Assembly: GCF_037963835.1 (NCBI RefSeq)
Contig: NZ_CP150145.1
Location: forward strand, 6,138,001-6,202,000
Source: Paenibacillus sp. FSL H8-0332
Lineage (GTDB): Bacteria; Bacillota; Bacilli; Paenibacillales; Paenibacillaceae
DNA: 64,000 bases
Direction: 5' to 3'
Of this stretch, positions 8,380-17,587 are shown one piece after another (the first letter of the stretch is position 1; each line of letters begins with the position of its first letter). The translations under genes were made by a program, and so were the position numbers. The notes below the pieces were generated by a model. The model was not told the DNA's origin and searched no databases. It saw nothing but the letters and a program-made list of their open reading frames with translations.

Positions 8380-10005
8380 TTAAGCCTCTGCAGGGTACAT
8401 CCGGGCACGCATTTCCTTGATCTCCGGGTTATCCAGATACTCGTCATAGCTCATCGTACGGTCAATTACTCCAGCCGGAGTAATCTCGATAATGCGGTTG
8501 GCAATCGTCTGGATGAACTGATGGTCATGGGAGGTGAACAGGATCGTGCCGTCAAAGTCAATCAGCCCGTTATTGAGCGCGGTGATCGATTCCAGGTCCA
8601 AGTGATTGGTAGGCTCATCGAACACAAGCACGTTCGCCCCGTTCAGCATCATCTTGGCCAGCATACAGCGGACCTTCTCGCCCCCGGACAATACGCTTGC
8701 CTTCTTCAGTGCTTCTTCGCCGGCGAACAGCATCCGGCCGAGGAATCCGCGCAGGAAGGTTTCGTCCTGATCCTTGGAATACTGGCGCAGCCACTCCACC
8801 AGGTTCATGTTCACCCCGTCGAAGTAGCTGGAGTTATCCTTAGGGAAATACGCCTGGGTAGTTGTTACTCCCCAAGTATACTCACCCGCATCTGCTTCAT
8901 CCTCGCCCATAATCACATCGAACAGCAGGGATTTTGGCTGGGAATGCGGTCCTACAAAAGCGATTTTATCCCCTTTGTTCACTACAAAGCTGACTTCATC
9001 CAGCAGCTTGTCGCCGTCCACAGCCTTGGTCAGGCCGCTGATCGTAAGCAATTGCTTGCCGGCTTCACGCTCCGGCTTGAAGTTCAGGAACGGGTATTTA
9101 CGGTTGGAAGGACGGATATCGTCCAGTGTAATCTTCTCGAGCTGCTTCTTACGGGAAGTCGCCTGCTTCGATTTGGACGCATTGGCCGAGAAGCGCTGAA
9201 TGAAGGCTTGCAGCTCCTTCATCTTGTCTTCCTTCTTCTTGTTCGAGTCGCGCTGCAGGGCCTGGGCCAATTGGCTGGACTCATACCAGAAGTCGTAGTT
9301 GCCGACGTACATCTGGATTTTGCCGAAATCGATGTCCGCAATATGCGTGCAGACCTTGTTCAGGAAGTGACGGTCATGGGATACCACGATAACAGTGCCT
9401 TCGTAGTCCATGAGGAAGTTCTCCAGCCAGCCAATGGATTCAAGATCCAAATGGTTGGTAGGCTCATCGAGCAGCAGGTTGTTCGGACGTCCAAACAACG
9501 CTTGGGCCAGCAGTACACGGACCTTCTCGTTGCCGCTGAGTTCGGCCATTTTCTTATCATGCATCTCACGCATAATACCAAGGCCAATCAGCATTGCAGC
9601 CGCATCAGGCTCAGCATCCCAGCCGTTCAGCTCTGCAAATTCACCTTCCAGTTCACCCGCGCGAAGTCCGTCCGCTTCAGTGAAGTCGCTCTTAGCGTAC
9701 AGAGCATCCTTCTCCTTCATAATTTCATATAGCCGGGTATGGCCCATAATTACTGTCTCCAGCACCAGATGCTCATCATACTCGAAATGGTTCTGCTTGA
9801 GTATCGCCAGTCGTTCACCGGGTGTAATATGCACATCGCCGATGTTCGCTTCAATCTCTCCGGACAGAATCTTTAGAAAGGTCGATTTGCCGGCGCCGTT
9901 CGCGCCAATCAGACCGTAGCAGTTGCCGGGGGTGAATTTTATGTTTACGTCCTCAAATAGTGCGCGTTTTCCGTAGCGGAGTGTTACGCCGCTTGTGCTA
10001 ATCAT
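8380..10005 (-). CDS. ykpA: ABC-F family ATPase, YkpA type
   Basis: 541 residues with two ATP-binding cassettes joined by a basic linker (about 240-300, SNKKKEDKMKELQAFIQRFSA). Cassette 1 has Walker A GANGAGKST (34-42), signature LSGNEKVRVLLAQ and Walker B LLLDEPTNHLD. Cassette 2 has signature LSGGEKVRCMLAK and Walker B LVFDEPTNHLD, but its Walker A position reads GPHSQPKS, lacking the GxGK core. A degenerate second P-loop is, from memory, a feature of the YkpA branch, so this is not decay. ABC-F proteins act on ribosomes as translation factors or antibiotic-protection proteins and have no membrane domain. The exact role of YkpA-like members is not settled. Confidence 0.9.
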   Translation of the reverse strand: MISTSGVTLRYGKRALFEDVNIKFTPGNCYGLIGANGAGKSTFLKILSGEIEANIGDVHITPGERLAILKQNHFEYDEHLVLETVIMGHTRLYEIMKEKDALYAKSDFTEADGLRAGELEGEFAELNGWDAEPDAAAMLIGLGIMREMHDKKMAELSGNEKVRVLLAQALFGRPNNLLLDEPTNHLDLESIGWLENFLMDYEGTVIVVSHDRHFLNKVCTHIADIDFGKIQMYVGNYDFWYESSQLAQALQRDSNKKKEDKMKELQAFIQRFSANASKSKQATSRKKQLEKITLDDIRPSNRKYPFLNFKPEREAGKQLLTISGLTKAVDGDKLLDEVSFVVNKGDKIAFVGPHSQPKSLLFDVIMGEDEADAGEYTWGVTTTQAYFPKDNSSYFDGVNMNLVEWLRQYSKDQDETFLRGFLGRMLFAGEEALKKASVLSGGEKVRCMLAKMMLNGANVLVFDEPTNHLDLESITALNNGLIDFDGTILFTSHDHQFIQTIANRIIEITPAGVIDRTMSYDEYLDNPEIKEMRARMYPAEA

Positions 10006-10100
10006 TAAGCATTACCATCCTTTTCACTTAGGTTCCGGCTCATTATAGCATAAAATCAAGCAAAATGGCCCTTATTACGGCTCTTATTTAAGTAGAAGTG

Positions 10101-11099
10101 TTATTGCCCCGCCGGGCGTTCCTCGGGCTGGACGACCAGCGTCTCCCCATAGCCCAAGGTACGGATACGCTCCTCGCTGAGCCCCTGCGCCACCCTTGCC
10201 TGCTCCATCCGGTCCAGCGCTTCACGCGCCGTGTCATCGGCCAGCCTGAAGGTTCCGAAGTGCATCGGAATCATCAGCTCTGCGCCAACATCAAGGAAGG
10301 CCTGCACGGCCTCCTCGGGATTCACATGCTGGGAGTTCATGAACCATTCAGGTTCATAAGCGCCTATCGGCATCAGCGCCACATGCAGCTTGAAGCGGCT
10401 GCCAATCTCCTTGAAGCCCGGGAAGAAGCCGCTGTCCCCGGCAAAATAGAGGTTAGGCGGAAGCAGCTTATGCTGCGCCTTGCCCTCCTCCCCCTCCGGG
10501 TGCTTCTGCGGGTCTGCCGGCTGAAGCACATAACCGCCCCAGTGCGAGGAATTCGTATCGAACGGCGTTCTCCGCGTCCAGTGCTGGGTCGGGACAAACG
10601 TCAGCTTGATTGCGCCCAGCGTAATCTCCTGCCACCACTGCATTTCCTGGCAGTTCGGGAAGCCTTTGCGGTGCATCTTGCGCTTCAGTCCGGCAGGCAC
10701 CACAATAGTTGTTCCTTCCCGGTACAGCTTGCGGATGGACGCGATATGCAGGTGATCATAGTGGGAGTGGGAGATCAGAATCAGATCGATCGGCGGGATA
10801 TCCGCGAGCGGAATGCCCGGCTGACCGATCCGCTTCTCGAAGCCCAGCCGCCGCGCCCAGATCGGGTCGGTGATGATATTAAGCCCTTCGTATTGCAGAA
10901 AAAAAGTGGAGTGCCCGATCCACGTAATCGTCGTCTCCAGCCGGTTCCCGGCCAGATAGTCCAGCCGCGGCGGATGATTCGGTACTTTATAGGTGTAATC
11001 CTTCTTTTTCTTCCGGCGGTCCTCACGCCATTGGCGGAATTCCTTAAGCGTTTTATCGGTGCTGACATTGTCGATGTTGTTATAACGTATTTTGGCCAT
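10101..11099 (-). CDS. Metallo-beta-lactamase-fold hydrolase (NAPE-PLD / UlaG-like)
   Basis: 332 residues from the ATG at 11099, with AAGGAG eleven bases upstream; a GTG four codons earlier sits too close to that RBS. The metal-binding motif SHSHYDHL (HxHxDH), a second-site FAGDSGF and the C-terminal PMHFGTF identify a binuclear MBL-fold enzyme. The N-terminal basic segment WREDRRKKKKDYTYKVPNHPPR and the WIGHSTFFLQYEGLNIITDPIW stretch are typical of the NAPE-phospholipase-D-like subgroup, which hydrolyses phosphodiester or lactone substrates. The substrate cannot be told from sequence. It is separated from its neighbours and probably monocistronic. Confidence 0.85.
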   Translation of the reverse strand: MAKIRYNNIDNVSTDKTLKEFRQWREDRRKKKKDYTYKVPNHPPRLDYLAGNRLETTITWIGHSTFFLQYEGLNIITDPIWARRLGFEKRIGQPGIPLADIPPIDLILISHSHYDHLHIASIRKLYREGTTIVVPAGLKRKMHRKGFPNCQEMQWWQEITLGAIKLTFVPTQHWTRRTPFDTNSSHWGGYVLQPADPQKHPEGEEGKAQHKLLPPNLYFAGDSGFFPGFKEIGSRFKLHVALMPIGAYEPEWFMNSQHVNPEEAVQAFLDVGAELMIPMHFGTFRLADDTAREALDRMEQARVAQGLSEERIRTLGYGETLVVQPEERPAGQ

Positions 11100-11351
11100 A
11101 GCAAGAACCACTCCTTATAGCAGATTTGCCTTTTCTGTTGCCCGGCGGCAAACCCCGTATCTTAACTATAGGGTTCCGCAGAATCATTTGCAAAATTACA
11201 GGGCTCTGCGGAACGCTCATTACAAATTGTACCCAAATGACTGGGCGGGAAACGTCCGGGCTTGCCGCCAACTTTGTATTCGCCCATTGAAATGAGGTAA
11301 AATGCGGGTAAAGCAAACGGTGCTTATGCTACTTAGAAGAGGAGCTGACAT

Positions 11352-12485
11352 ATGAAGATTACATTTATTGAACCGACACCGAGTCCAAATACGATGAAGC
11401 TTCATCTGGACGAAAGCCTTGCCCCCGGTATCCGCCGGACCTACACCCCGGAGACCCGGCGCTCCGCCCCTTCCTGGGCGCAGGAGATGCTGGAGATCCC
11501 AGGCGTTACGAGTATCTATCATGCCGCTGACTTCGCCGCGCTGGAGCGCAAGGGCAGCGCCGACTGGGCTGCAATTCTGCGCGAGGTCCAGAACCGCTTC
11601 GGGGCGGACGGACTCAGCGCGGAATACAGTCTCGGCGATGAGAACGACGGCACCCACTACGGGGAGTCCCAGGTGTTCGTGCAGCTGTTCCGCGGCATCC
11701 CGATCCAGATCCGCGTCAAGACCGGCGCGAAGGAGGAGCGTATCGCCCTCTCCAGCCGTTTCACCCAGGCAGTGACCGATGTGGCCAGCGCTGTGATGAT
11801 CAAGGAGCGTAAGCTCAGCGATTACGGCGTACGCTACGGCGAGCCGCCGGAGATTGCCCGCGAGGTCGAGCAGGAGCTGGAAGCGGCGTATCCGCAGGAA
11901 CGCCTCGACTCCCTCGTGCAGCAGGCCATCGCGCACGGGGCTGCCGGCGAGTTCGTCGAGCAGCGGCACAAGAAGGAGCAGGCCGAGCTGCTGCGAGACC
12001 TGCACGCCGAGGATTGGCGCGTGCGCTACGCCGCGCTGGAGGATCTGGCGCCGGGCGAGCAGCTCCTGCCGGAGCTGCGGGCGGCGCTCCATGACCCCAA
12101 GCTGCAGATTCGCAGATTGGCGGTCGTGTACCTGGGCGACATCCGCACGCCCGGTGCGATGGAGCTGCTCTATGAGGCGATGAAGGACAGCGCCCCGGCC
12201 GTGCGGCGCACAGCCGGGGACACGCTCTCCGACATCGGCGACCCGGCTGCGACGCCGGTGATGACGGCGTCGCTGAGTGATGCCAGCAAGCTGGTGCGCT
12301 GGCGGGCGGCACGCTTCCTCTACGAAGTCGGGACCGCCGAGGCTCAGGACGCGCTGAGCGTTGCTGCCGAAGACCCCGAATTCGAGGTTGGGCTGCAGGC
12401 CAAGATGGCGCTCGAGCGGATTCTGTCCGGCGAAGAAGCCGCGGGCACCGTCTGGCAGCAGATGTCGGAGCGCCGGCGGAGCTAA
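11352..12485 (+). CDS. CvfC-like protein: Nfu-type N-terminal domain plus HEAT repeats
   Basis: 377 residues. Residues 1-85 (KITFIEPTPSPNTMKLHLDESL...) resemble the scaffold-protein Nfu/NifU N-terminal domain. A middle region (about 95-210) contains FVQLFRGIPIQIRVKTG. Residues 225-365 hold at least four HEAT/PBS-lyase-like repeats (for example DWRVRYAALEDLAP, DPKLQIRRLAVVYLGDI, DSAPAVRRTAGDTLSDIGDP). This combination matches the conserved virulence factor C (CvfC) family of Firmicutes, whose biochemical role is unclear; the name comes from Staphylococcus studies and implies nothing about virulence here. The gene is more GC-rich than its surroundings but codon structure is normal. Confidence 0.8.
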   Translation: MKITFIEPTPSPNTMKLHLDESLAPGIRRTYTPETRRSAPSWAQEMLEIPGVTSIYHAADFAALERKGSADWAAILREVQNRFGADGLSAEYSLGDENDGTHYGESQVFVQLFRGIPIQIRVKTGAKEERIALSSRFTQAVTDVASAVMIKERKLSDYGVRYGEPPEIAREVEQELEAAYPQERLDSLVQQAIAHGAAGEFVEQRHKKEQAELLRDLHAEDWRVRYAALEDLAPGEQLLPELRAALHDPKLQIRRLAVVYLGDIRTPGAMELLYEAMKDSAPAVRRTAGDTLSDIGDPAATPVMTASLSDASKLVRWRAARFLYEVGTAEAQDALSVAAEDPEFEVGLQAKMALERILSGEEAAGTVWQQMSERRRS

Positions 12486-12561
12486 CGTGAACCTGCCGTA
12501 TTTTGTCATTGCCTGAGAAGCCGGTATGCCTTATACTGATTCCTGTTGTTCATATCGTTCA

Positions 12562-12858
12562 AAGATAGCCTCATCATACCTAGGATGAGGTAGAGGTCGC
12601 GGATAAGAAGAGTAAGCGCGTGGAGATGCCTAAGAGCCATCGGTGATACGTGCCCAAAGGAATATCCGCCGAAATCGTAACTGCTGCTCTTAGTCCGCAG
12701 CTACGATTGGGGCCGTTTGCCGAAAGGCGCGGAACTGTCACTGTGTATTGCCGCCTGTCAGGAGACTGCGGGAGCTGCACCGTGTTGCGCTATCTTAACA
12801 GGGAGTATGATGCGGAGCCCATAATCAGGAAACCGCAGCGTCCGTCTGCGGTTTTTTT
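12562..12858 (+). promoter_or_regulatory. Lysine riboswitch (L-box) with terminator, controlling the LysP-type permease
   Basis: The stretch 12584-12797 carries the L-box hallmarks in order: TAGAGGTCGCGG with AAGAGTA (loop-E region of P2), GCCGAAATCGT and GCCGTTTGCCGAAAGGCG elements, GGAGACTGCGGGAGC, and a closing strand CTATCTT near 12791. P1 can form from GAGGTAG (12588-12594) with CTATCTT (12790-12796). An upstream AAGATAGC (12562-12569) is perfectly complementary to GCTATCTT (12789-12796) and could compete with P1. A terminator follows: AAACCGCAG (12830-12838) with CTGCGGTTT (12846-12854) and seven T residues. Lysine would promote termination. The permease start codon lies 94 bp further on. 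Confidence 0.88.
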
Positions 12859-12952
12859 GCGTGCATCATGCCGGGAAGAAGACACTGGCATATGCAGGCA
12901 GCGGCACTCCCCCTGTGAACAGAACCATCAATCTAAAGGGAGTGTCTTATTC

Positions 12953-14440
12953 ATGCAACCACAACAGCCAAAACGGCCGGTAGTACAGGCGGGCAACGCC
13001 AATACACCGGGCCTGCGCAAATCCTTCAAAGCAAGACATCTGACCATGATCGCCCTCGGCGGCTCGATCGGAACCGGACTGTTCCTCGCCAGCGGCGGGG
13101 CCATTGCCTCCTCCGGTCCGGGCGGAGCACTGCTCGCCTACACGGCCGTCGGCATTATGGTCTATTTTCTGATGACCAGCCTTGGGGAGCTGGCAACCTA
13201 TCTGCCCGATTCCGGTTCCTTCAGCACCTACGGCACGCGGTTCGTCAGCCCCGCCTTCGGCTTCGCTATCGGCTGGAACTTCTGGTACAACTGGGCGGTG
13301 ACCATAGCAGCCGAACTCTCAGCAGCCACCGTTATTATTAAGTATTGGTTCCCGGACAGTCCCTCTTTCCTGTGGAGTCTGCTCTTCCTGTCACTCATGT
13401 TCGGCCTGAACTTCCTGTCTGCGCGGGGGTACGGCGAGTCGGAATACTGGTTCGCCATTATCAAGATTATTACGGTGGTCTTCTTCCTCATCGTCGGTGT
13501 CCTGATGATCTTCGGGATTATGGGCGGCAAGGCGGTGGGCTTCAGCAACTTCCAACTGGGAGGCAGCTCGTTCCATGGCGGCTTCTTCGCCTTCGTCGGG
13601 GTCTTCATGGCCGCCGGGTTCTCCTTCCAGGGAACGGAACTGGTCGGTGTCGCCGCCGGAGAGAGCGAGAACCCGCGCCGGAACGTGCCGATTGCGATCC
13701 GCCAGGTGTTTTGGCGCATCCTGATCTTCTATATTTTTGCCATTGCCGTCATCGGCCTGCTGATTCCTTATACAAATCCAGATCTGCTCCGCGGAGGTAT
13801 TGATGATATCGGCGTCAGCCCGTTCACGATCGTCTTTAACAAAGCAGGGCTGGCGATTGCCGCCTCGGTAATGAATGCCGTGATTCTCAGCTCCGTGCTG
13901 TCTGCCGGTAACTCGGGAATGTATGCTTCCACCCGCGTCCTGTACGCCATGGCCAAGGATGGAATGGCACCGCGCGCGCTCGGTAAGCTGAACCGCAGAG
14001 GTGTTCCTGTAGGCGCGCTGCTCGTGACCACCGCTGTCGGCATGCTCGCCTTCCTCGCCTCCTTCTTCGGAGACGGCGCGGTGTACAATTGGCTGCTTAA
14101 CGCTTCCGGGATGTGCGGCTTCATCAACTGGCTCGGAATTGCCGTCTGCCATTATCGCTTCCGCCGGGCCTTTGTGAAGCAGGGCCATTCACTGGATGAG
14201 CTGCCTTACCGGGCAAGATGGTTCCCTTTCGGTCCGCTGTTTGCCTTCGCCCTCTGTATGGTAGCCGTATTCGGCCAGAACATGGGTGCTTTCACCGGTG
14301 CGAAGATCGACTGGTACGGCATTCTGGTCTCCTATGTCAGCGTGCCGCTGTTCCTGCTGATTTGGCTGGGCTATGGCTGGTTCCGCAAAAGCAGCCTTAT
14401 CCCGCTGGAGAAGTGTGACCTGAGCACCCACGCAGACTGA
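12953..14440 (+). CDS. lysP: Amino acid permease of the APC family, LysP-type lysine transporter
   Basis: 495 residues. The reading frame stays open into the riboswitch, but AAAGGGAG lies nine bases before the ATG at 12953 (MQPQQPKRPV), and the upstream part is leader RNA. Twelve membrane helices are predicted. The N-terminal RHLTMIALGGSIGTGLFLASG and the helix-3 to helix-6 sequence WNFWYNWAVTIAAEL...FSFQGTELVGVAAGESENPRRNVP are the amino acid-polyamine-organocation signatures. Lysine specificity is inferred from the upstream lysine riboswitch and similarity to LysP-type permeases. It ends in a strong bidirectional terminator. Confidence 0.88.
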   Translation: MQPQQPKRPVVQAGNANTPGLRKSFKARHLTMIALGGSIGTGLFLASGGAIASSGPGGALLAYTAVGIMVYFLMTSLGELATYLPDSGSFSTYGTRFVSPAFGFAIGWNFWYNWAVTIAAELSAATVIIKYWFPDSPSFLWSLLFLSLMFGLNFLSARGYGESEYWFAIIKIITVVFFLIVGVLMIFGIMGGKAVGFSNFQLGGSSFHGGFFAFVGVFMAAGFSFQGTELVGVAAGESENPRRNVPIAIRQVFWRILIFYIFAIAVIGLLIPYTNPDLLRGGIDDIGVSPFTIVFNKAGLAIAASVMNAVILSSVLSAGNSGMYASTRVLYAMAKDGMAPRALGKLNRRGVPVGALLVTTAVGMLAFLASFFGDGAVYNWLLNASGMCGFINWLGIAVCHYRFRRAFVKQGHSLDELPYRARWFPFGPLFAFALCMVAVFGQNMGAFTGAKIDWYGILVSYVSVPLFLLIWLGYGWFRKSSLIPLEKCDLSTHAD

Positions 14441-14456
14441 TTCATTGCAGCATAGC

Positions 14457-14503
14457 AAAAGACCGGTTTTGATCCCGCAGCAGCGGGCCAAAACCGGTCT
14501 TTT
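14457..14503. terminator. Bidirectional terminator between lysP and the nitroreductase gene
   Basis: AAAAGACCGGTTTTG pairs perfectly with CAAAACCGGTCTTTT, with an inner CCCGC-AGCA-GCGGG hairpin; T-rich on either strand. It serves two convergent genes. Confidence 0.85.
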
Positions 14504-14520
14504 AAATAGGGATAGCTTGA

Positions 14521-15171
14521 TTATGCCCAGGTGGTGATCGTTTCGACCGGCAGACGGTAGGATGGATACCCCTCTTTGGCGGCTTTGCCTATCGAGATCA
14601 GCATGACCGGCTGGAACCGTTCTTTGTCCAGGCCAAAAGCTTCTGCAATATGCTCCTTGTCAAACCCGGCCATCGGATTGGTATCGTAGCCGTGCGCACG
14701 GGCAACAAGCATCAGTTGCATAGAGATAAGCCCCGAGTCAATCAGATTCATATCCCGTAATTCGGACGCGGAAATCTTCGCATAATAAGGCTTAACCTGC
14801 TGCAGCTGCATATCCATCACCTCGCGGGGCATGTACCCAAGCTCCACAGCCTTGCCGAAAATTTCGTCCATATATTCAACGTTGTTCGTATCATAAAATA
14901 CCGCAATCACAGCCGAAGAGGTGAGCGCCTGGGTCTGGTTGAAGGTGGCCAGCGGTGCAAGCTTCGCTTTGCCTTCAGCGCTGTCAATGACCAGGAAACG
15001 CCATGGCTGCAGGTTAACGGCAGAGGGGGCGCGGGAAGCTTCCGCCAGAATCTCGGTCATTTCCTCTCTGCTGATTTTCACCTCAGGATCATAGACTTTC
15101 ACGGAACGGCGCTCCAGGACGATTGCATTGAAATCATTGGTTTTGTGGAATTTGCCTGTCATTGTGCTCAT
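14521..15171 (-). CDS. Nitroreductase-family NAD(P)H oxidoreductase
   Basis: 216 residues. The N-terminal ERRSVKVYDPEVKISREEM and RAPSAVNLQPWRFLVIDS segments form the FMN-binding signature of the nitroreductase fold. The C-terminal MAGFDKEHIAEAFGLDKERFQPVMLISIGKA is typical of the family. These homodimeric flavoenzymes reduce nitroaromatics, quinones or disulfide-stress products using NAD(P)H. GGAGAGAAG precedes the ATG. It is divergent from a MerR-family gene 109 bp away, so regulation by that protein through the shared intergenic region is likely. Confidence 0.88.
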   Translation of the reverse strand: MSTMTGKFHKTNDFNAIVLERRSVKVYDPEVKISREEMTEILAEASRAPSAVNLQPWRFLVIDSAEGKAKLAPLATFNQTQALTSSAVIAVFYDTNNVEYMDEIFGKAVELGYMPREVMDMQLQQVKPYYAKISASELRDMNLIDSGLISMQLMLVARAHGYDTNPMAGFDKEHIAEAFGLDKERFQPVMLISIGKAAKEGYPSYRLPVETITTWA

Positions 15172-15233
15172 AGTTACTTCTCTCCTTTTTATATATAATG
15201 TGCTGATATTGAATCATCACTAGGAGAATTGTA

Positions 15234-15250
15234 AACTATAAACTATAGTT
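15234..15250. promoter_or_regulatory. Candidate MerR-family operator in the divergent promoter region
   Basis: AACTATA and TATAGTT flank a three-base centre, a perfect 17-bp dyad midway between the nitroreductase and MerR starts. The position and symmetry fit a MerR operator, which usually lies within a stretched spacer. Confidence 0.5.
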
Positions 15251-15280
15251 CATAGCAAGCACAAACCATGAGGTGATGGC

Positions 15281-15646
15281 ATGAAGATTAGTGAAGTCGC
15301 AACAAAGGTAGGCCTTCCTATTTCAACCCTGCGTTATTATGAGAAAATGGGCATCATTACGGAGGAGTATATCCTCAGAGAAGAGAATAATTACCGGAAT
15401 TATGTCCCGGAAATCGTTCAATACATCGAAGTGGTAAAGAATTGTATAGCGGTTGGATTTTCAATCCAGGACATTAAGTCTATGATTTCCAAGCATGGAA
15501 TATCCAAGGATGAGCAAGCTCGCATTATACATCACAAAATAGCAGAGATTGAAGACGCGCAGAAAAAAATGGAGACTTCCAAGCAATCTCTGTACGGGAT
15601 TCTTGACATGAACATCACTTGTGAGGACGGGTTCGGAAAAGCCTGA
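15281..15646 (+). CDS. MerR-family transcriptional regulator
   Basis: 121 residues. The N-terminal winged helix (KISEVATKVGLPISTLRYYEKMGIITEEY) carries the standard MerR DNA-recognition pattern. A coiled-coil dimerisation helix (about 78-108, HKIAEIEDAQKKMETSKQSL) and a short C-terminal tail with a single Cys (NITCEDGFGKA) follow. It lacks the paired Cys or metal-binding C-terminus of MerR/CueR, so it is more like the AdhR/YyaN type that responds to electrophiles or thiol stress, perhaps through Cys. The adjacent nitroreductase is the likely target. Confidence 0.87.
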   Translation: MKISEVATKVGLPISTLRYYEKMGIITEEYILREENNYRNYVPEIVQYIEVVKNCIAVGFSIQDIKSMISKHGISKDEQARIIHHKIAEIEDAQKKMETSKQSLYGILDMNITCEDGFGKA

Positions 15647-15725
15647 ATCTTCAAGAAGCAGTCCAGGCATAGAAGCGCCTTCGTAGGGACACGCTAACCA
15701 ATATTCACACCCCAAGGAGGCCGCT

Positions 15726-16049
15726 ATGAAAATGAAAAAAAACTGGATGATAGCCTTGCTGATGCTCCTGCTCGTCACCGCCGCTCCGGTTAGCCGGAGC
15801 TCCGCTGCACCTGACTATGCCCGGTGGGGAACCATCGCCGTGAAGGAGGCGCAGCAGAAATACAACGCCGAGATCATCGATTACAAGCACATCGGCCGGA
15901 CCCAGATCAGGCCAAAGCTGGCAGAAGAGAAATTCAAGCTGCTGGTCCGAAGCAAGGCAGGCCGGGAATTCGGCGTAGTTGTGATGGTCCGCTTCAACCC
16001 TTCAACAAACAAGCTTCAGACCATTCAGTTCCTGGAGACCAAAGCCTGA
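15726..16049 (+). CDS. Exported DUF3889 protein
   Basis: 107 residues. The signal peptide (MKMKKNWMIALLMLLLVTAAPVSRSSA, about 27 residues) is followed by a compact domain APDYARWGTIAVKEAQQKYNAEIIDYKHIGR with a strand-rich end (KFKLLVRSKAGREFGVVVMVRFNP). This matches DUF3889 proteins such as Bacillus YqzG. AAGGAGG precedes the ATG. The function is not known. Confidence 0.75.
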   Translation: MKMKKNWMIALLMLLLVTAAPVSRSSAAPDYARWGTIAVKEAQQKYNAEIIDYKHIGRTQIRPKLAEEKFKLLVRSKAGREFGVVVMVRFNPSTNKLQTIQFLETKA

Positions 16050-16089
16050 AGCTCCACCCTGGCTGGCTTGCCGGGTAGCTGACAAGCTT

Positions 16090-17229
16090 TTATTTCCAAG
16101 TGACGTATACCTTAAGATCTCCTGTATTCTCGAACGGCGAACTGTTGAAGGCCAGGTTGTTCAGCCTCAGATCGTAGAGCACCTGCAGGTCCTGCCTCAG
16201 CAGCTTGTCGCTTCCGCGATAACGGAACAGCAGCGATTGCCGTCCGGCCTCTGCCGCCTGCTTCGCAAGCTCCTTGAGCTGTGCCGCCGACGAAACCACC
16301 TGATTCTCCTCGTACAGCCAGTAATTCAGGTCCTTCTGCAGCCTCTTGTATGCCTCCACCCCCTGGCCCCCTTGATTGACCAGCTTAGATAGGGTCTGGG
16401 CATAACTGGTGGAGGCCGCCGGATAGGACTTGGTCCAAGTGTGGTCAAGCCGCAGCTGGGCATCCGTCCTCATATAATAGAGCGTGCTGATTCCGCCCTC
16501 CGGACTTGGGTCCGGGTCATCCCAGGTGGTGTCGAGATGATACCATGCCCCGTTCAGCTGCACCAGATTCCAGGCATGCGACTGGGTTACGCCGTCTGCC
16601 GCCCTGGCCGTCCCTTCCACAATCCTGTTCGGAATCCCCGCGCCCAGCAGGAGCTTATAGGTTAGCAGCGTATAGCCCTGGCAGACCGCACTACCGGTCT
16701 GAAGTCCCTCATACGCGGTGTATTTGCGGTGCGAGTGATCATATTCCAGATTCAGCACGACCCAGTCGTGGATCGCTTTTATCTTCTGATGATTGTTCAT
16801 CCCTGGTGTTATAATCTGCTGCAGAATAGCCTTCACCTGCTTGTTAACATACGCCGTCTGCTGCAGCGTCTCCCGGTATTCCACCTGTACCGTCACATGA
16901 ACAGCACGCGTGCTTCCACGGTAAGAGAACGCATAGCTGTCAATAATGTAATACAGGTACGGATCGCTCCCCATCGCCTGATTAATTGCCGTCTGGATCT
17001 CACTCTTCAGCTTGGCGGTCTTGCCCTGATAAGTGAAGGTGATCGTCTCTCTGCGGTTACTCATCGCTCCCGCCAGCTTCTGCGTCATTCCTTGTGTGGT
17101 CTGCACCACCGCTGAATCCGATGCAGCATATGCATGCTCGTATCCCCAGTACGTCGCAGGCGGTATAGCTGCAAACACAAGCATAAGTCCAACCGCTGTC
17201 TTTATCAGCGATCCCTGTCTCTTCCCCAT
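16090..17229 (-). CDS. Membrane-anchored or secreted transglutaminase-fold protein
   Basis: 379 residues from the ATG at 17229 (MGKRQGSLIKTAVGL), with GGAGG twelve bases upstream; the open frame continues 66 bp further. An N-terminal signal or anchor segment (about 7-35) precedes a region around 60-130 and a transglutaminase-like core (about 145-260) with Cys in GSAVCQGYT, His in QSHAWNLV and Asp in HLDTTWDDPDP, a complete Cys-His-Asp triad. Bacterial members are often cysteine proteases or crosslinking enzymes acting at the cell surface. The C-terminal 110 residues are helical and of unknown role. It is convergent with the DUF3889 gene. Confidence 0.82.
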   Translation of the reverse strand: MGKRQGSLIKTAVGLMLVFAAIPPATYWGYEHAYAASDSAVVQTTQGMTQKLAGAMSNRRETITFTYQGKTAKLKSEIQTAINQAMGSDPYLYYIIDSYAFSYRGSTRAVHVTVQVEYRETLQQTAYVNKQVKAILQQIITPGMNNHQKIKAIHDWVVLNLEYDHSHRKYTAYEGLQTGSAVCQGYTLLTYKLLLGAGIPNRIVEGTARAADGVTQSHAWNLVQLNGAWYHLDTTWDDPDPSPEGGISTLYYMRTDAQLRLDHTWTKSYPAASTSYAQTLSKLVNQGGQGVEAYKRLQKDLNYWLYEENQVVSSAAQLKELAKQAAEAGRQSLLFRYRGSDKLLRQDLQVLYDLRLNNLAFNSSPFENTGDLKVYVTWK

Positions 17230-17587
17230 ATGATCCGCGCGCCTCCTGCAATCTATATCATCGGCCATAGCCATATACTCTATAGTAAATGCCAATAATG
17301 CCCTGTTTACAACCCCAACCTCAAGAACGTAAATTTGTGCCAGCCTGACCTATTCATTATATCATCTCTAACCGTCCAACTTGGCATGGATAGCACAAAC
17401 AGGTCAATCATGGTAGTATCTAACCATAATCAACCTGTTCATTGTATCGTTATTGCGGGATTTAAGTTATGAGTATATAGCCTTTAATGTACGTATAACC
17501 GAAAATGAAGAATCTTTATACAGGTATTACATGGGGTATATGTGTTATTGGTTGAAGGATGGGTTTATTCGGCACAGGGTAGCCCCA
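17230..17587. other. AT-rich intergenic region downstream of the toxin/immunity pair
   Basis: There are no convincing open reading frames here. The region is AT-rich with short direct motifs (AACCTGTTCATTGTATCG and CCTATTCATTATATCAT-like blocks) and no clear terminator. Its composition resembles the immunity gene next to it rather than the rest of the window, so it may belong to the same acquired segment. Confidence 0.5.

Noticed and set aside
8380..10005. Pseudogene because of the degenerate second Walker A
   Set aside because: The signature and Walker B motifs of the second cassette are intact, the frame is open, and a degenerate second P-loop is a feature of YkpA-type proteins.
12650..12952. 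Upstream in-frame extension of the permease gene
   Set aside because: The segment is leader RNA of the lysine riboswitch and its terminator; the RBS and the first sensible start lie at 12953.
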